Shown here: positions 1-9,988 of the stretch, piece by piece
Numbering within the stretch: the stretch's first letter is position 1
Layout of the letters: every line of letters starts with the position of its first letter
Notes under the pieces: model-generated
What the model saw: only the letters and a program-made list of their open reading frames with translations
The model's database searches: none
What the model was told of the DNA's origin: nothing
Position numbers and translations under genes: made by a program
NCBI GenBank assembly: GCA_943736015.1
Contig: OX031073.1
Span: 22,905,210 to 22,969,209 of the forward strand
Source: Tridacna crocea
Taxonomy: Eukaryota; Mollusca; Bivalvia; Cardiida; Cardiidae
Length of the DNA: 64,000 nucleotides
Direction of reading: 5' to 3'

Positions 1-175
1 CACATGTTTATTTTAAGGGCCCAGCTTATTGTATGATGTCTTTTTGTTATAGCTGAATGCGCTGGCTTTTGACAGACCTACTTTTTTTTTTTATACTGAT
101 AACAAATGAATGAATGGAAATTTCTGATTGGTCAAAAATGTACACATGTTTATTTTAAGGGCCCAGCTTATTTGC
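1..175. repeat. Direct repeat flanking a dispersed repeat segment
   Basis: The motif ACATGTTTATTTTAAGGGCC occurs at about 2-21 and again at about 143-162, both followed by CAGCTTATT, a direct repeat about 141 bp apart. The segment between (GAATGCGCTGG, ATTGGTCAAAAATGT) is shared with 17940-18070, so this is a dispersed repeat of unknown class and not unique sequence. Confidence 0.6.
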
Positions 176-1069
176 GGGCAAATTTACGCCGTCCTTTGAA
201 AAAAAATCCTGTTAGTCGCTAGAAAGTAAAAGACAAATACGCATGTGTAGGATCGGAGTGGAGATCGGAAGTGGAAGGAAGAAGACTTAGTGTGTGTGTG
301 TGTGGGGGGGGGGGTTTTGGTGGAAGAGACCGAAATTCACTAATAACTTTGGTTTCTGAGTGAAGGCCCCCGTGAGGGCCAAAATTAGATCATGCACACA
401 TGGGTTGTAACACGCGTAACGGAAAAGTCGAACATTTGCGTAAAATGTCGCCTCGGATTTCTTTTCTTATCTTGCATACATTTCAGGAGATATTTTGGGA
501 CGTCATTTTATGAACGTTATTTGACGTCATTAAAATATTTTGTTGAAACATTATATTCATGCGCATCGTTTTCAAAACAATATCCGAAACAACTTTCCTG
601 GTCATTTAAAACTATCGAATTAATGTTTGACTTAAGCTTAGCTAAAGTTTATATTAAATATCAGTTAGATATAGATCTACTAAGATCTTTAGGTCAGTTC
701 TTTTTTTTTCAACTATTTAAAGCTCAGAACATGAACTTAGGCCTATGTCAAAGAAGTTACGCGGTCTCATTTATCAATGCGTTGTTTTTTTCACAGATAT
801 AATATACACTTCTCTCAAGTTATTCTTCAGAAACAGTTATGACCTTTACAGAAAAGAAAACAATGTGGAAAAACTAGAAAATATTTTGTCGTCTTGTAAG
901 AATTGAAGCCTTAATGGCGGCCACATGTAAACAGTGTTGGTGTTAAAATGCATTTAAATTCAAATCATACCATTTAAAAGTTTTAAAATGCATTCAAATT
1001 TAAATCATACCTTTTGAAAGTACATTATGTATAGATATCATGGTTTGAAAATGACAACATGTTATTGTA
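176..1069. other. Non-coding spacer with short repeats
   Basis: A (TG)n/poly-G tract lies at about 289-314. A half copy of the GC hairpin repeat family lies at about 405-460 (GTAAAATGTCGCCTCGGAT, compare 1938-1960). A ~45-bp direct duplication containing AAAATGCATT and AAATCATACC lies at 944-1020. An open frame of 136 codons (392-802) has no recognisable domain and the composition of surrounding AT-rich DNA, so it is not called a gene. Confidence 0.5.
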
Positions 1070-1225
1070 CAGTCGGTCCAAATAGAAGTCACTGGCAGAA
1101 AAATTAATACTAAAACTTTATAAAAGGTAAATAAATTCTGGACCAACCTGACAACTTTTTATCTGCTATTAGAATTAAATTTTCTGCCAGCAACTCACGC
1201 CAAGACCGATCATACAATAACAAAT
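1070..1225. repeat. Foldback (inverted-repeat) element
   Basis: Imperfect inverted arms: the left arm at ~1073-1112 includes GTCGGTCC and CTGGCAGAAAAATTAAT; the right arm at ~1170-1215 includes ATTAAATTTTCTGCCAG and GACCGAT. Size and structure fit a small foldback MITE; the family is not recognised. Confidence 0.5.
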
Positions 1226-1321
1226 TGTAATAAAAATATTTCCTTAGTTTAAGATGGTATAGTCTAAATTTAAATGTATCATAAACACCAGCATTGTTTA
1301 TTTTTGGCCGCTATTGCGACT

Positions 1322-1683
1322 TTAACTCTTTACCCAACGACAAAATTTTAGACTGATCACAAATTGAAAGCGCTTGCAGGCGACAAAACAAACGTGACTC
1401 AAAAATTGAAAATTGGCTTTCGAAGCACGTATAACCAAGATTTCAGTAAAGTGAGTTCCAAATGACGTCAGTTTTCATTGAACTCGGGCACTCAGAAGGG
1501 AAATTCTACTTCATCAGCGTATTCAATGTTTTATGCAAAAAAAAAACAGGTAAAAACAGTAGAAAACTTTGCGGAAAAAGGAGAAAATGCTGGTTGCCAG
1601 CATTTTCTCCTTTTCCCACAATGTTTTCAGATGACATCCTTCTTTTGGTCGTAAAAACCAGCGATAGTTTGGTGAAGGGTTAA
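1322..1683 (-). mobile_element. TTAA-hairpin MITE, copy with internal insertion
   Basis: Ends TTAACTCTTTACC and AAGGGTTAA. It starts with the CGACAAAATTTTAGAC side (called minus). The centre is the family palindrome GAGAAAATGCTGG/CCAGCATTTTCTC. About 130 bp of foreign sequence interrupts it around 1425-1550. Its right TTAA ends 37 bp upstream of the ATG of tetraspan gene A, so it probably lies in or next to that gene's promoter or 5'UTR. Confidence 0.85.
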
Positions 1684-1720
1684 ATTACATATTTTACAGA
1701 TTACACTGTAGTGCAACAGA

Positions 1721-2893
1721 ATGCTGAACAGATCCGGTGTAACGGCCGTCGCCTTTTCGGTCGCTGCGGCCGGCTTGGGTTTTGCGGCTTATTTTGCGGA
1801 AAAATGGCTGACAAACGGTAACCTTTACTTGAACATCGAGAGGGGATGCGATGAGGTCAACGGGGCCATTACGTGTGCTGATTTTTCAGGTAGGATCATT
1901 AATGGCCTGTAACACGTAAAAAGGGGAATTCGGACACTTGCGTAAAGTGTCGGCTCGGATCAGCCTGCGCTGTCCGCGCAGGCTGATCCGAAACGACTCA
2001 TTCCGTTTTTATGCAATTTCCTGTTTCATGCAAGTGTACTGTAAAATAAAATCTAATGTAGTCGTAAAGTGCGGTCTCGGATCAGCCTGTGCGGACCGCA
2101 CAGGCTGATCCGAGACGGCACTTTACTCAAATTTCCGAAAGTCCCTTTTCGTATGTTGCAGGCTATTTTTTTTCATTGTTTACCAAACAGATCTTTGCCA
2201 AAGGACAAAATTTTTAACTATTTAGAAAGAAACGACAATTCAGATATACATGTTCCTATGGTGGAAATTGTCTTCGTTGTCTGCGCATGTCATATTCTTC
2301 GAAGATTCGAGCTGTCTTATATGACGCATCACTCTCCCCGATATCGGGCAGACTGTAGTAATACGCACTATAAAGTAGCAATGGAGAAAATGGCTTTTGT
2401 CAATAAGTTTGAGGAAAAATCAGGCCTGTTTTAACTGCATATTTCTCTAGACTGCTGATCATAGCCGAATGAATCGCACTAGGTAGCGTTTTATCGAGTG
2501 AACGTTTATTTTAGTTTGAAATTAAAAGTAACAGTTTTCGTGTAGAAAAGTAGTTCGGTTCTGTACCCAGGATGCCCAAATTAGATAGATGAGTATTTGT
2601 AGAATGCCAGCTAGCGGGAGATAATGAACTTGTCTCTTAAAAGGTAGAAAGCATGATGGAAAAAGGAGAAAATGCTGGTTACCGGCGTTTCTCATTTTCC
2701 CATAAGCTTTTTCATGGTTTATTTTTTGTCACAGGGTCTGTTAAACTCGGAAATTGTGTGGTAAAATGACCCTGAGAAAAAAGGCTTTTTGAAAACATTG
2801 TGAGAAAAGAACAAAAATGCTGGTAACCAGCATAATCTCCATGTTCCCACTATGTTCTATAAACTCATGGATGCTTTAGGGTCAATAAGACAT

Positions 2894-2926
<33 letters not shown>

Positions 2927-4275
2927 TTCATCGCCTTTGTCGTTGTTGTTTTAGTTTTAATCATCATTATTACCATCATCATCATCACCACCATCATCAT
3001 CAATTTTGTCACTACTGCTACTACCTATTACTTCTACTATTATTTTCTTCTGCTAGTATCACTATTATACCAATACTACTTTTATCATCATTATCATCAT
3101 CATCATCATCATCATCATCATTATCATTATTATTATTACTATTATTATTATTATTATTATTATTATTACAGAGGATGAAGAGCTGAAAATCAACAAATAT
3201 CTGCAGATAGCCGGCGGTCCAGGATTTGCACTGCTGGCTGCCCTCTACACCTTGATTAAGTTGTGTTGTGGAGCCAACTGTTGTGTTTACTTCGGGGCCA
3301 TCAATGCCTTTTTGTCCTGTAGGTTACTTTTTCTGCTCTGTTTTTTTTCTGTCGTTCCGTCTCAATTTGCTAAGTGTTACGGGAGACAACTCCTTTATAC
3401 ATGGCTTCAGCCCGGTGTAAATACAATACCTAACAACAGCGTTAAGGAGAACGCTCTTTAGGTCAGAGGAACCTTATGGTGTTGACCTTTCGTCCGGGCA
3501 TTCTAGGTTCGAATCCTGTCCGGTCCTTGTATTATTTTGCTATGTATTTGTTTCTTTCTTACGGACGTTGTTTGAAAGACGAAGTTTTTTTTAAGTTATG
3601 AGGTCGAATCCCATTTATCAAGGGTGACAACCTACGTCATGGCTGAGGTGTCGAAACAGCCACCATTTTGTGTGCAAAGTGCAAATTGATTACTTTAAAA
3701 AGATATACGTATCTAAAATTTACTTAGAATACCTACTTCATCTGACGGTAAATATATTTGTCCTATTCGTGAAATCAAATTCATAAAAACTTGCAAACGA
3801 CACTTTAACTATAGCTCAAATGACTCTTTTTGTCTTTGACAGAGTTGAAAACATTGTGGAGAAAAGGAGAAAATGCTGGTTACCAGCATTTTCTCCTTTT
3901 TCCACAATGTTTTCGGAAGGCCTTTTTTTCTAAGGTCCGAGTTTAAAACTCTCGATTGTGTGGTACCTAAAGGGTTAATTTCTAATTTCAGGTGCGGCAT
4001 ACGTGGCGTCCCTTATCTTGTTCTCAATCGAGCATTACTGGACAGACTCGGAGCGAGATACCTACACCATCAGTTGGGGTATTATCATGGCTTCCGTCGC
4101 TGCAATACTCGCCTTGATCGCCGCCATATTGATGATAGCTTCCGGGATTCAAACACGGAACCGTTTCGGTGGAAAAGTCGTCGATGCTATGCAAATGAAA
4201 AGGTCAGAGCCTAGGACTGTACAACGTACCAGTGTGAACTCGAGGGTGGCACCCCGCGGAGGGAGACGGGTGTAA
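1721..4275 (+). CDS. Tetraspan (PMP22/claudin-like) membrane protein, gene A; 3 exons
   Basis: Exons 1721-1889, 3172-3318 and 3992-4275 join into a 199-residue frame. Both introns are phase 1 with GT donors (GTAGGA, GTAGGT) and CAG acceptors. Four hydrophobic segments lie at about residues 7-27, 66-87, 95-118 and 132-156. The first loop has W29 and a C43/C52 pair, resembling the W...C...C signature of PMP22/claudin proteins, though their GLW motif is absent. Segment 2 ends in a cysteine cluster (C88, C89, C93, C94); HYWT is at 120-123. The tail, from about 157, is basic and arginine-rich. ATG at 1721 is the first in frame before the hydrophobic segment; a possible acceptor TTTTACAG at about 1693-1700 may mark a 5'UTR exon. 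Likely plasma membrane; adhesion, junction or scaffold roles are inference only. Gene B (11405-15693) is its tandem paralogue. The superfamily call is moderate. Confidence 0.8.
1905..2135. repeat. Two adjacent GC-rich hairpin repeats in intron 1 of gene A
   Basis: Hairpin 1 (~1955-1992) has arms CGGATCAGCCTGCGC and GCGCAGGCTGATCCG. Hairpin 2 (~2072-2124) has arms CGGATCAGCCTGTGC and GCACAGGCTGATCCG, with outer GTGCGGTCTC and GAGACGGCAC. The arms are near perfect with 4-6 nt loops. A related copy is at 18610-18680. They resemble short palindromic repeats that I associate with Dreissena/Mya-like bivalves. Confidence 0.7.
2136..2639. other. Intron 1 of gene A, no recognisable feature
   Basis: AT-rich intronic sequence. 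I see no splice-bounded coding segment and no repeat shared with the rest of the window. Confidence 0.5.
2640..2856. mobile_element. TTAA-hairpin MITE relics (two hairpin remnants)
   Basis: Two decayed hairpins (around 2660-2705 and 2785-2850) keep GAGAAAATGCTGGTTACC and GAAAACATTGTGAGAAAAG type arms, and between them the terminal phrase TTGTGTGGTAAAATGACCCTGAG joins two copies. Neither end keeps an intact TTAA. Confidence 0.6.
2893..3168 (+). repeat. (ATC)n/(ATT)n microsatellite abutting a 3' splice site
   Basis: (ATC)n at 2893-2930, a degenerate ATC/ACC stretch to 3010, (ATC)n at ~3084-3120 and (ATT)n at ~3121-3168. It runs directly into the acceptor ATTACAG|AG at 3171/3172, so the microsatellite itself occupies the place of the polypyrimidine and branch-point region for exon 2 of gene A. 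Confidence 0.9.
3448..3530 (+). repeat. Possible tRNA-like SINE head
   Basis: It contains a perfect RNA polymerase III B box (GGTTCGAATCC at ~3509) about 50 bp downstream of an A-box-like TTAGGTCAGAGG (~3458). I could not fold a full cloverleaf, so a degraded tRNA-derived SINE head in intron 2 of gene A is more likely than a working tRNA. Confidence 0.35.
3841..3977 (-). mobile_element. TTAA-hairpin MITE, right half only
   Basis: Full central palindrome plus the terminal phrase GATTGTGTGGTA...GGGTTAA. The left half is missing. The right TTAA (3974-3977) sits 14 bp before the first base of exon 3 of gene A, so the MITE supplies sequence next to the 3' splice site. Confidence 0.8.
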
Positions 4276-4348
4276 TTCGAGAGTGTAATAATTTTTTTTT
4301 TTTGGGGGGGGGGGGGCCATTCCTGAAAGTCAAGTTATCTCCCTTGTC

Positions 4349-4354
4349 AAATAA
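4349..4354 (+). promoter_or_regulatory. Polyadenylation signal of gene A
   Basis: AATAAA 74 bp after the stop codon of gene A, in the short stretch between the stop and the next MITE. Position and motif fit a cleavage signal; no transcript evidence is available. Confidence 0.5.
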
Positions 4355-4392
4355 AAGACCGTAGGTAATCAAATGACAGATCGGTCTCTTAA

Positions 4393-4621
4393 TTAACCTA
4401 TTACTAAACAATCCCTACTTTTGACGACCCTGAGAGAGAAGTCTTTAGAAAAAATTGTTGGAAAAAGAGAAAATGCTGGTAACCAGCATTTTCTCCTTTT
4501 CCCACAATGTTTTCTACTCTTCGCAAAACAAATTTCAAATTTTTAGTCACTTTTATTTTGTCGTCTACAAATGCTTTCGATTTACACAAAACTAGAATTT
4601 TGTCGTTTTGTAATGAGTTAA
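4393..4621 (+). mobile_element. TTAA-hairpin MITE, full length
   Basis: TTAACCTATTACTAAACAAT start to AATGAGTTAA end. The palindrome is intact except for a few changes in the left arm. It shares its right TTAA with the next copy. Confidence 0.9.
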
Positions 4622-4843
4622 CTCTTTACCAAACAATCCCTGTTTTTACGACCCTGAGATAGAACCCTTTAGAAGGCATTGTGGGAAAAGAAAAAAATGC
4701 CTGTAACCAGCATTTTGTCCTTTTCCCACAATGTCTTCTACCCTGCTGGAAACAAATTTCAATTTTTTTAGTTACGTTTATTTTGTCGTCTGCAAGTGCT
4801 TTCAATTTGGACCAGTCTAAAACTTTGGTTGGGAGGGAGTTCA
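4618..4843 (+). mobile_element. TTAA-hairpin MITE, full length, chained to the previous copy
   Basis: TTAACTCTTTACCAAACAAT start. The right end has decayed (GGAGTTCAA). A single TTAA (4618-4621) serves both copies, head-to-tail. Confidence 0.88.
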
Positions 4844-4945
4844 AATGAATAGCGATCACACTGTGCACAGTGCTTACGAGGCGTTTGTTATCGAACTGAG
4901 TCTTATATTTGTATCTTTATTGTCTTTATACTACGGTCACAAATC

Positions 4946-6072
4946 AGTAAATGCCGCCTGCCGGCGTGGTAACTGCCAGTTTTCACTCAAATTCGACCGG
5001 TGGCAGCCCGGTGGCAGCTCGGTGGCAGGCACAATCGACAGGCGGCAGGCGGCATTTGAGACGCCGCTAGGACGCCGCTGAAGTTTTAAGAAAAAGTTAA
5101 AATTCTGACTGCCACCGGCCGATTTTTTCTAATTGTGGCTGTCGTCAGGGCGCCGGTCGGGCGCATTTCGTGGTCGCGCGGTGGCAATCAAGCGGCAGAC
5201 GGGCGGCAGCGCGATTTTTACTCGGTCGTCATGGGGTTCGAGGGCCTTTAATCTTCGGCCGGCGATCGGTAGGAACTAACTGCCACTCTCCAGCATCCGG
5301 CCTGCTACCGTTATGCTACCGACATGCCACCGTGCGATTTCAAAATACCTGCCGGCGGCAGGGCGGAGATTGAAAAGCAGATGGAAGGCGGCTGTTGGTG
5401 TTGGTAGGTGGCAGGATAGCGATCTGCCGAGTGCAGACTCCCGGCCCCTGAATATAAATCCGAAGCTATTCACAATAAGAAATTGTCGTCATGGCGATTC
5501 TAACAGCACCAGGGCGACTCAGAGACTTGCATATTGCTGGGTTGAGCTCTAGTCTCTTGCGCTTCGGTACTGGCGCTTTGTCCTGCCCCTTGCCTTTAGG
5601 GGGCAACTTGTTGGAAGGAAAAAATTCTTAAAAATTAGATCTATTTATCTTGTGGTTGATAATAATGATGAACACTTTGTAGTGATACGAGAGCAATCTA
5701 GCTATATAATATTCCCGGTAAACCAGCCTGCCGCCGTCAGATTATCGGGCGGGCGCCTGCCGGTGGCAGTTCGAACGCCCGATCGCCGGCCGGTGTCAGT
5801 TATAAATGGTCGGTGTCCGCCAGGTCGCCGGGCGGTGGCAGGTAAAATCTGACGGCTGCCGGACTGTCGCCTAACTGCCACCGGCCGACACCCTGATGAC
5901 ACCCCACACCCCTCGAACTTAAGAAACTGCCTGCCGCCGCCCGGAATCCGCCAGGCGGCCTTTTACTGGCAGTTATTTATGACCACTCTCACCGATTTGT
6001 AAAAAATCGGCCGGCGACATGTAATTTTAAGAATCCACCGATGTCTAAAAATCGGCAGGCGGCAGTTTCACA
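4946..6072. mobile_element. GC-rich foldback element with subrepeat arms
   Basis: Starts near AAATGCCGCCTGCCGG (~4950) and ends with the inverted ATCGGCAGGCGGCAGTTTCA (~6050-6070). The arms (4950-5420 and 5700-6070) are built from many short copies of GCCGGTGGCAG-type motifs in both orientations. A less GC-rich core (5425-5700) without an open frame of note separates them. This matches foldback-transposon architecture (long terminal inverted repeats made of short subrepeats). Its GC content contrasts sharply with the AT-rich surroundings. Class inferred from structure. Confidence 0.6.
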
Positions 6073-6262
6073 TTGTGACCATAGTGTTATTTGGATACAT
6101 TCCATTCCTTACATTTTTTTTCATTTTTTCCACCTTTTCTTTATTTTTTTATTTTGTTTAATTTTGTTTGTACCTTTTACGTTTCTCGTTTGTTAATGTT
6201 AATACTAGACCATTATTATAACATTTTGGCAAACAGACTTAAAGTTCTTTTTAGTTACTTCT

Positions 6263-6523
6263 TTAACCCTTTCCCAAAACTGCAAATTTTGGACCAGACC
6301 AAATTGAAAGCATTTCGCAGATGACAAATTAACAGTTGCTAAAAAGGTGATTTTTCAATAGGATAGAAAACATTGTGGGAAAAGGTGAAAATGCTGGTTA
6401 CCAGCATTTTCTTCTTTTCCCACAATGTTTTCTGGTTACCAGCATTTTCGTCTTTTCCCACAATGCTTTCAAAAGGCTTCTATTCCTGACCCGTAAAAAC
6501 CAAGGATTGTTTGGGAAAGGGTT
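6263..6523 (-). mobile_element. TTAA-hairpin MITE with duplicated hairpin arm
   Basis: TTAACCCTTTCCCAAAACTG start; the right end has decayed to GGGTTGT. A second right-arm copy (GGTTACCAGCATTTTC ... CCCACAATG) follows the first, as if the hairpin had been partly re-replicated. The insertion site is empty in the paralogous segment at ~7296. Confidence 0.88.
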
Positions 6524-6544
6524 GTTCGTTTGACTGATGAGAGA

Positions 6545-6645
6545 GACTCAAGTACCTGTTATGGACAGTATAGATCAAGATTAGAATGCACAGAACGTGT
6601 TGACTAATCTTGGTTCTACACTGTCCGATATGGGGGATAGTTTTA
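6545..6645. repeat. GATCAAGATCAGACTGC hairpin repeat
   Basis: Arms ACAGTATAGATCAAGATTAG and CTAATCTTGGTTCTACACTG around an ACAGAACGTG centre. Other members of this second short-palindrome family are near 7340, 12580, 16370, 17420, 18180, 48350, 50370 and 55680. Confidence 0.7.
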
Positions 6646-6749
6646 AAAAGAAAATATAATAATAACCTTAAAATAGCAGTATTTATTTTTACTTACTTCC
6701 ACAAGAGAGTCTCATTTTAGTAATTTTAAAAGTATGTAATGGGTTAACC

Positions 6750-6979
6750 TTAAACTCATTACCAGACGACAAAATTTTAGACTTGTCCAAATTGAAAGCA
6801 TTTGCAGACGACAAAATAAAAGTGACTGAAAATTTGAAATTTGTTTTGTGAAGGGTAGAAAACATTGTGGGAAAAGGAGAAAATGCTGGTAACCAGGATT
6901 TTCTTCTTTTCCCACAATGTTTTCTAAAGGCTTCTTTCTCAGGGGCGTCAAAAGTAGGGATTGTGTGGTAATGGGTTAA
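6750..6979 (-). mobile_element. TTAA-hairpin MITE, full length
   Basis: TTAAACTCATTACCAGACGA start to GTAATGGGTTAA end, with the palindrome almost intact. It meets the next copy head-to-head at a single TTAA (6976-6979). Confidence 0.9.
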
Positions 6980-7200
6980 TTAAACGAAAACCCTACTTTT
7001 AATCACACTGAGAAATAAGTCTTCAGAAAACATTGTGGGAAAAGGAGAAAACGCTGGTTACCAGCATTCTCTCATTTTCCCACAATGTTTTCTACTCTTC
7101 ACAGAACAATTTTTTTAATTTTCAGTCATTTTTATTTTATCGTGTGCAAGTGCTTTCAATTTGGACAAGCCTAAAATATTGTCGTTTGGTAATGAGTTAA
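6976..7200 (+). mobile_element. TTAA-hairpin MITE, full length
   Basis: Chained to the preceding copy. The right end is TTTGGTAATGAGTTAA. It lies exactly at the boundary of the second unit of the local duplication that begins at 7201. Confidence 0.88.
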
Positions 7201-7535
7201 TTTTGTATATATCTTTTACGTTTCTTGTTTGTTAATGTTGATACTAGACAATAATTATAATATTTTGGCAAACAGACTTATAGTTCTTCTTAGTCACTTC
7301 TTTAATCTTTAGACTGCTAAGAACGACTTAACTACCTGCGACAGATCAAGATTAGAATGCACAGTAGGTGTAATTTGATCTTGGTTCTACCAGGGATCGT
7401 ATATATAGGCCTACGGTCCTTGGTTTTACACTGTCCCATGTGAGGATAGTTTTCAGAAGAAGAAAAAAATGATAACATTAACCTAGAGATAGCAATATTT
7501 GTATTTGTTTTTACTTGCACACGAAAGTTTCATTG
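7201..7535. repeat. Local segmental duplication, unit 2 (empty site)
   Basis: Paralogous to 6155-6720. Around 7296 it reads CTTCTTTAATCTTTAGACTG, the uninterrupted version of the sequence split by the MITE in unit 1. It also contains a GATCAAGATTAGAATGC hairpin repeat at ~7335-7440. Confidence 0.8.
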
Positions 7536-7614
7536 TGGCGCCGCATGTGCGGCGGCACTATATTTTTATTCGGTTTTGAAAAGTACCTGTGGAAGCAGCC
7601 ATAAATATTATCGT

Positions 7615-7844
7615 TTAACCCGTTACCACACAATTCCTACTTTTGACGACCCTGAGAAAGAAGCCTTTAGAAAACATTTTGGGAGAAGGAGAAAATGCTG
7701 GTAACCAGCATTTTCTCCTTTTCCCACAATGTTTTCTACCTTTCACACAACAAATTTCAATTTTTCATTCACGTTTGTTTTGTTGTTTTCAAATGATTTC
7801 AATTTTGGACCAGTGTAACATTTTGTTGTTTGGTAATGAGTTAA
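7615..7844 (+). mobile_element. TTAA-hairpin MITE, full length
   Basis: TTAACCCGTTACCACACAAT to GGTAATGAGTTAA. The palindrome has two mismatches in its left arm. Confidence 0.9.
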
Positions 7845-8496
7845 TCGGCATCCATTCGTTTCGTAATAATATCATTTCGTACCTTGGCCATTTTGTACAG
7901 ATTTGGTTATTCATACCCGCTTATACTTGTTTTTTTTTTTTCGTCATTTCGTACTCACTTTGATAATTTTGTTCCAACTTTGGTCATTTCATACCCAGTT
8001 TTTAATATGATTTTGGTAATGTGGAACTACTATTTTCTTGTGATGATGTTTGCAGAATGACAACTGCTTTTGTCCATTGCTCTAATTGAACTTATTTTAA
8101 ATTTCGCCGAAGAATGGCTTTGATTGTGTCATACCATTATTGCTTCATTCTTTTTTTTAAGTTTTTAGTTGTAATCTAAAGATTGTTTAGGGCTGCATAG
8201 TTCCTTCCTCACCGAGTTTTGCATACGTTTACTTTTGACAAAAGTTTGAAATGCTGTAATGTGCCTTATTTCAGAAACAACTGATTTGCGGCGCCATTGA
8301 TGTTATGCACAAAAAAATTTCTTGTTTTTAGTAAATTAGTAGGTTATGGTTTAAAAGGCAGTGTAATAAATCTGTATTGTATGAAGAAGCAGTACAAAGT
8401 GCAGTTGTGCGCATGTGCAGGAGCATGCGCACTTGTTTCGGATCGAAACTGGGACTTTTCTACTTGCTGGCAAGTGAATTATCAAGTCCCTACCTC
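7845..8496. other. AT-rich spacer
   Basis: Contains a loose repeat of the phrase TCATTTCGTAC/TCATTTCATACC (7872-8000) and otherwise nothing recognisable. No splice-bounded coding segment is seen. Confidence 0.4.
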
Positions 8497-8697
8497 TGTC
8501 CCAAACGACAAAAATTTGGACTTGTCCGAATTGAAAGCATTTGCAGACGACAAAATAAATGGGACTCAAAAATTGAAATTTACTTTGGAAAAGGTAGAAA
8601 ACATGCTGGTTACCATGCAGCATTTTCTTCTTTTCCCACAGTGTTTTCAAAGGCTTTCTTTCTCAGGGTCATCGAAAGTCGGGATTGTGTGGTAAAG
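8497..8697 (-). mobile_element. TTAA-hairpin MITE, hairpin partly deleted
   Basis: Begins with CCCAAACGACAAAAATTTGG and ends GGATTGTGTGGTAAAGCG. The left arm of the palindrome has lost its inner part, giving GAAAACATGCTGGTTACC. It is fused directly to the next copy. Confidence 0.8.
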
Positions 8698-8920
8698 CGC
8701 TACCAGACGACAAAATTTTGAACTGGACCAAATCGATGGTACTTGCAGACGACAATTTAAATCGAGCTCAAAATATTATTTCTATCTTTGATAGGGTAGA
8801 AAACATTGTGGATAAGAGACAAAATGCTGGTTTCCAGCATTTTCTCCATTTCCCTCGGTGTTTTCAAAAGCCTCCCCTTTCAGGGTCTTTAAAACTGATG
8901 AGCGAGAGGTAAATGGTTAA
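8697..8920 (-). mobile_element. TTAA-hairpin MITE, tandem with the previous copy
   Basis: Begins CTACCAGACGACAAAATTTT and ends with GAGGTAAATGGTTAA. The palindrome arms have several mismatches. Confidence 0.8.
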
Positions 8921-9300
8921 ACCTCTTCCCATACCGGCCATTTTAAACATGACAACATAGTAATGAAACATTCGTGGAAAAAGAACAAATAATTACATGA
9001 AAGCATTTTCTCCTTTTCTCGCAACAGATATAGTGAAACAAAGGGGCAATAATCAAAGAAATTTTATTTTCTTACGTTTTTGAAAATGTTGGAAAAGGAG
9101 CAAATATTTACATGAGTTATTTCTTCTTTTCTTGCAATGTTTTCATAACATGTAGACAATCAGTATATTAGAAATCCTAGTTGCATTGAAGATGGTTAAG
9201 ATCATCAAACGATAATCTTATTTTACGACTCATAGAAAAAGGGATTTGATACCAATGTGAGAAAAGGAAAAAATAAATGTTTATGTTTTTTTCCCCGTTT
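8917..9300. mobile_element. Decayed TTAA-hairpin MITE relics
   Basis: Three hairpin remnants (CATTTTCTCCTTTTCTCGCA near 9003; TTGGAAAAGGAGCAAAT near 9088; GAGAAAAGGAAAAAAT near 9260) without recognisable complete ends. Confidence 0.5.
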
Positions 9301-9427
9301 CTCCCGCTTTACTCCTTTTTTTTTTTTATATCTTTTGAGAAAAAAAAAGTTTTTTCCATGAACTGTCTTTTTTCTTTTATTCGTATGAACATACTTTGAA
9401 TTTGGGAAAGTTCAGACGGTTTTCGTT

Positions 9428-9655
9428 TTAACACTTTCCCAAACAATCCCTGGTTTTTACGACCCTTAGATAGAAGCCTTTTGAAAACATTGTGGTAAAG
9501 GAGAAAATGCTGGTAACCAGCATTTTCTCCTTTTCCCATAATGTTTTCTACCCTTCTGGTAACAAATTTCAATTTTTGAATTGTGTTTATTTCGTCGTCT
9601 GCAAGTGATTTCAATTTGGGCCAATCCAAAATTTTGTCGTTTGGTAAAGAGTTAA
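9428..9655 (+). mobile_element. TTAA-hairpin MITE, full length
   Basis: TTAACACTTTCCCAAACAAT to TTGGTAAAGAGTTAA; palindrome nearly complete. Confidence 0.92.
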
Positions 9656-9759
9656 GCGTTATTTCGAGAAATTGGAAAAAGAATTAAATATAACAAGATA
9701 CCATGTAATCTTCTTTAAAGATAAATTGAATATACATACATGTGACAAATTTGAACTCC

Positions 9760-9988
9760 TTAACCCTTTACCAAACAATCCCTGTTTTTTACGACCCTGA
9801 GATAGACGCCTTTTGAAAACATAGTGGGAAAAGGAGAAAATGCTGGTAACCAGCATTTTCTCCTTTTTCCACAATGTTTTCTACCCTGCTGAAAACGAAT
9901 TTCATTTTTTGAGTAATGTTTATTTTGTTGTCTGCAAGTGCTCTCAATTTGGACCAGTCTAAAATTCTGTCGTTTGGTAAAGAGTTAA
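9760..9988 (+). mobile_element. TTAA-hairpin MITE, full length
   Basis: TTAACCCTTTACCAAACAAT to GGTAAAGAGTTAA. It shares its right TTAA with a decayed neighbour. Confidence 0.92.

Larger units (their letters stand above)
6155..6722. repeat. Local segmental duplication, unit 1 (MITE-filled)
   Basis: Sequence 6155-6267 (CTTTTACGTTTCTCGTTTGT, ATTTTGGCAAACAGACTTA) and 6524-6720 is repeated at 7201-7530. This unit contains the MITE copy at 6263-6523; the other lacks it. Confidence 0.8.

Noticed and set aside
392-802. 136-codon open frame
   Set aside because: No recognisable domain, no start or splice context, low-complexity AT-rich residues, and part of it overlaps a dispersed hairpin-repeat half copy.
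2852-3178. 108-codon frame of I/Y/H runs
   Set aside because: Translation of the (ATC)n/(ATT)n microsatellite in an intron.
5170-5902. Arginine-rich frames on both strands
   Set aside because: They come from the GC-rich foldback subrepeats and are present in several frames at once.
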